This document shows positions 13,678-15,454 of a DNA stretch of 15,454 bases, one piece after another; within the stretch, counting starts at the first letter, position 1, and each line of letters starts with the position of its first letter. Under the pieces are notes generated by a model. The model was not told where the DNA came from and did no database searches. It saw nothing but the letters and a program-made list of their open reading frames with translations. The stretch covers positions 1 through 15,454 of the forward strand of contig JBOGGX010000017.1 in NCBI GenBank assembly GCA_050744245.1, in the 5' to 3' direction. Made by a program: the position numbers and the translations under genes. This DNA comes from JBOGGX01 sp050744245. GTDB lineage: Bacteria; Actinomycetota; Acidimicrobiia; Acidimicrobiales; JBOGGX01.

Positions 13678-13878
13678 TCGGCGTAGCGCCCGAGGTCGAT
13701 GACGTACTCCAGGATCTCCACCGGTGGAGAGCGGCACCAAGGTCGAGCACGCCGAGCGCTTCGAGTTCCGCGGCCCGCGGCGTTGGGTGGCCGACCCCCG
13801 GTTCCGCAACGTTGGTGCGTCTGAAGTCGATCATCGCGCGGGACGCCTCGAGCAACTGATCTCTCGAAGCGCCCCGCG
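13678..13878 (-). pseudogene. Possible coding relic between nitrobindin and decarboxylase
   Basis: On the minus strand a frame beginning near 13855 reads MLEASRAMIDFRRTNVAEPG and runs to LEALGVLDLGAALHRW. At about 13720 a protein-like stretch PVEILEYVIDLGRYADAVID continues in a different frame. Together they could be one small protein broken by a frameshift. I do not recognise a family, and open frames are common in this GC-rich DNA, so support is weak. Confidence 0.2.
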
Positions 13879-15264
13879 TCAGCCCCGCACGTCATCGACG
13901 ATGCGGCGCAGAGTACCGAGGGTACGGTCGACGTCATCCTCGCTGGTCGAGCAGTTGCTCACCGAGCACCGCAGCACCGCGCGACCACGCCAGGTCGACG
14001 GGGTCAGGACCGCTGTGCCATCCGCGAGAATCTGGCGGCCGACCTCGCGCGTGGTGGCGTCATCGCCGAACGTGGCCAGCACTTGGGTGAAGACGACATC
14101 GTTGACGACCGTCGCACCCGGGATGTCGGCGATGCCCTCTGCCATTCGGCGGGCATGACCGCACAGCCGGTTGACCAGCTGCCCCACTCCGGAGCGGCCG
14201 AGCGACCGCAACACCGCCCACACCGGGAACCCCCGAGCCCGCCGGGAGAACTCGGGCACCAACTCGAAGGGATCGCCACTGCCGGTGCTGATCAGGTACG
14301 CGCCCTCGATGGAGAAGGTGGCCCGGTGCGCCGCCCGATCGCGCACGATCGCGAACCCGCAGTCGTACGGGACGTTGAGCGTCTTGTGCCCGTCGGTCGC
14401 CCACGAGTCGGCCAGAGCCGCTCCGTCCGGCAACATGCGGATCGATGGACTCGCCGCTGCGGCCGCCCACAGCCCGAAGGCGCCGTCGACGTGCACCCAC
14501 GCACCGTGAGCGTGGGCGAGGTCGCAGCCGCCCCGAAGCGGATCGAATGCGCCGGTGTGCACGTCGCCGGCCTGTAAGCACACGATTGTCGGCCCGGTTT
14601 TGACGTCCAGAGCCTTGGCGAGATCGTCGAGACGGATTCGTCCCTGGTCGTCGGTGGCCACTTGGGCCACTGCATCGGTGCCCAGGCCGAGGTAGCGCAG
14701 CGCGAGATCGATGGTGTCGTGACGATCGGCGCCCGCCACCACTCGGATCGGCGGGGCACCGAGCAGGCCGCGTCGCTCGACGTCCCAGTCGACTCGGGCC
14801 AGCACTTCGTGGCGGGCGACCGCCAGGCAGGTGAAGTTGGCCTGCATCCCGCCGGTGACGAACCCGACCGAGGCCGATCGCGGCAGACCGAGCAGGTCCA
14901 CCAGCCAGCCGGAGGCGACGGTCTCGCACGCGGCGTTCGCCGGTGCCAAGGCGGTAAGGCCGGCGTTCTGATCCCAGACCGAAGTCAGCCAGTCGGCGCC
15001 CAGAGCCGCGGGATGGACGCCGCCGATCACGAACCCGAAGAACCGGCCGCTCGGCGTGGCGGTGAGTCCTGGCTCGGCACGCTCCGCCAGCTGTGCGATC
15101 ACGTCAGCCGCGTTGCTGGACGCCTCCGGTAGCGGTCCACCGAAAGCGGCGAGCATGTCCTCATACGACGCCCTCGCCCACACCGGGCGACTGGAAAGTG
15201 ATGCAACGTAGCCCTCTGCTGCGTGGAACGCCGTCTGCATCACCGACAGCTGGTCTCCGGTCAT
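13879..15264 (-). CDS. Group II pyridoxal phosphate-dependent decarboxylase
   Basis: A 461-residue fold-type I PLP enzyme of the group II decarboxylase family (aromatic-L-amino-acid, glutamate or histidine decarboxylase-like). FFGFVIGGVHPAALGADWL (75-93) is the N-terminal substrate-side segment. GFVTGGMQANFTCLAVAR (134-151) forms the phosphate site. His182 (ADRHDTIDLAL) should stack on the PLP ring, Asp260 (WVHVDGAFGLW) should bind the pyridine nitrogen, and Lys294 (ATDGHKTLNVPYDCG) forms the Schiff base. The usual SExAH is changed to ADRH, so substrate choice cannot be inferred. ATG 15264 follows GGGAGG (15273-15278) by 8 bases. Transcribed in the same direction as nitrobindin, but 257 bases and a palindrome separate them, so separate control is likely. 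Confidence 0.93.
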   Translation of the reverse strand: MTGDQLSVMQTAFHAAEGYVASLSSRPVWARASYEDMLAAFGGPLPEASSNAADVIAQLAERAEPGLTATPSGRFFGFVIGGVHPAALGADWLTSVWDQNAGLTALAPANAACETVASGWLVDLLGLPRSASVGFVTGGMQANFTCLAVARHEVLARVDWDVERRGLLGAPPIRVVAGADRHDTIDLALRYLGLGTDAVAQVATDDQGRIRLDDLAKALDVKTGPTIVCLQAGDVHTGAFDPLRGGCDLAHAHGAWVHVDGAFGLWAAAAASPSIRMLPDGAALADSWATDGHKTLNVPYDCGFAIVRDRAAHRATFSIEGAYLISTGSGDPFELVPEFSRRARGFPVWAVLRSLGRSGVGQLVNRLCGHARRMAEGIADIPGATVVNDVVFTQVLATFGDDATTREVGRQILADGTAVLTPSTWRGRAVLRCSVSNCSTSEDDVDRTLGTLRRIVDDVRG

Positions 15265-15356
15265 CGACCCATCCTCCCACTCGATCTCTCCGTGCCGTGG
15301 ATGCAGAAGCCGTCGGCGGCGAGGCGACGGTTAGCGCCGATTCTCGCGTTCGGTTG

Positions 15357-15453
15357 AGTCAACGATGAAGCGGGTCGTGGGGTGTCAGAAGCGTTGATCT
15401 GTCGAGCTGTTTGGTGTTCGGTGGTCGGTCTGGTTGGGCTCATCTCGTTGACT
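15357..15453. repeat. 9-bp inverted repeat at right edge of window
   Basis: AGTCAACGA (15357-15365) and TCGTTGACT (15445-15453) are exact inverted repeats enclosing about 80 bases, with similarity continuing inward (TGAAG against TGAG after a 2-base gap). The window ends here, so it is not known whether this is a small element, an IS end or chance. No gene is visible between 15265 and 15454. Confidence 0.25.
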
Positions 15454-15454
15454 G

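Overview
This is a GC-rich, actinobacterial-looking stretch. The evidence is strong third-position GC, frequent GTG starts, and Actinomycetota-style IS3, IS30, IS21, IS607 and IS110 elements beside short enzyme genes. The exact taxon cannot be read from the window. No rRNA, tRNA or CRISPR array was seen.

Positions 1 to about 8480 are a pile-up of insertion sequences. An IS3-family element, cut by the left window edge, has its orfB split by an IS30-family element (about 577-2030). The IS30 transposase itself carries a one-base frameshift. Beyond the IS3 right end lie a short truncated coding remnant and a GNAT acetyltransferase on the minus strand. An IS30 transposase fragment follows and is cut off exactly at the left end of a complete IS21-family element (3579-6328, istA-istB with overlapping ORFs and multiple terminal repeats). 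Next, on the minus strand, is an IS607-family element: an intact serine recombinase tnpA, translationally coupled to a tnpB that is complete in motifs but frameshifted inside its zinc ribbon. A perfect hairpin sits at the tnpB stop, where an omega RNA would be expected.

Positions 8690 to 11300 hold ordinary chromosomal-type single genes: an alpha/beta hydrolase (+), a class I SAM methyltransferase (-), a GNAT protein that looks internally shortened (+), and an NTF2/SnoaL-like protein (-). Positions about 11380-12765 hold an IS110-family element with an intact DEDD plus Tnp core, a degraded C-terminal tail, and a strongly structured 5' leader that is a candidate bridge RNA. A gap with no recognisable gene follows. 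After it come a nitrobindin-type heme-binding beta-barrel gene (-) with a near-perfect palindrome just upstream of its start, and a group II PLP-dependent decarboxylase (-).

The most interesting material is the RNA side of the mobile elements: the candidate IS110 bridge RNA with a possible end-junction promoter, and the TnpB/omega-RNA end of the IS607 element. The layered insertions also give a readable order of events. I found no convincing new multi-gene defence or biosynthetic system.
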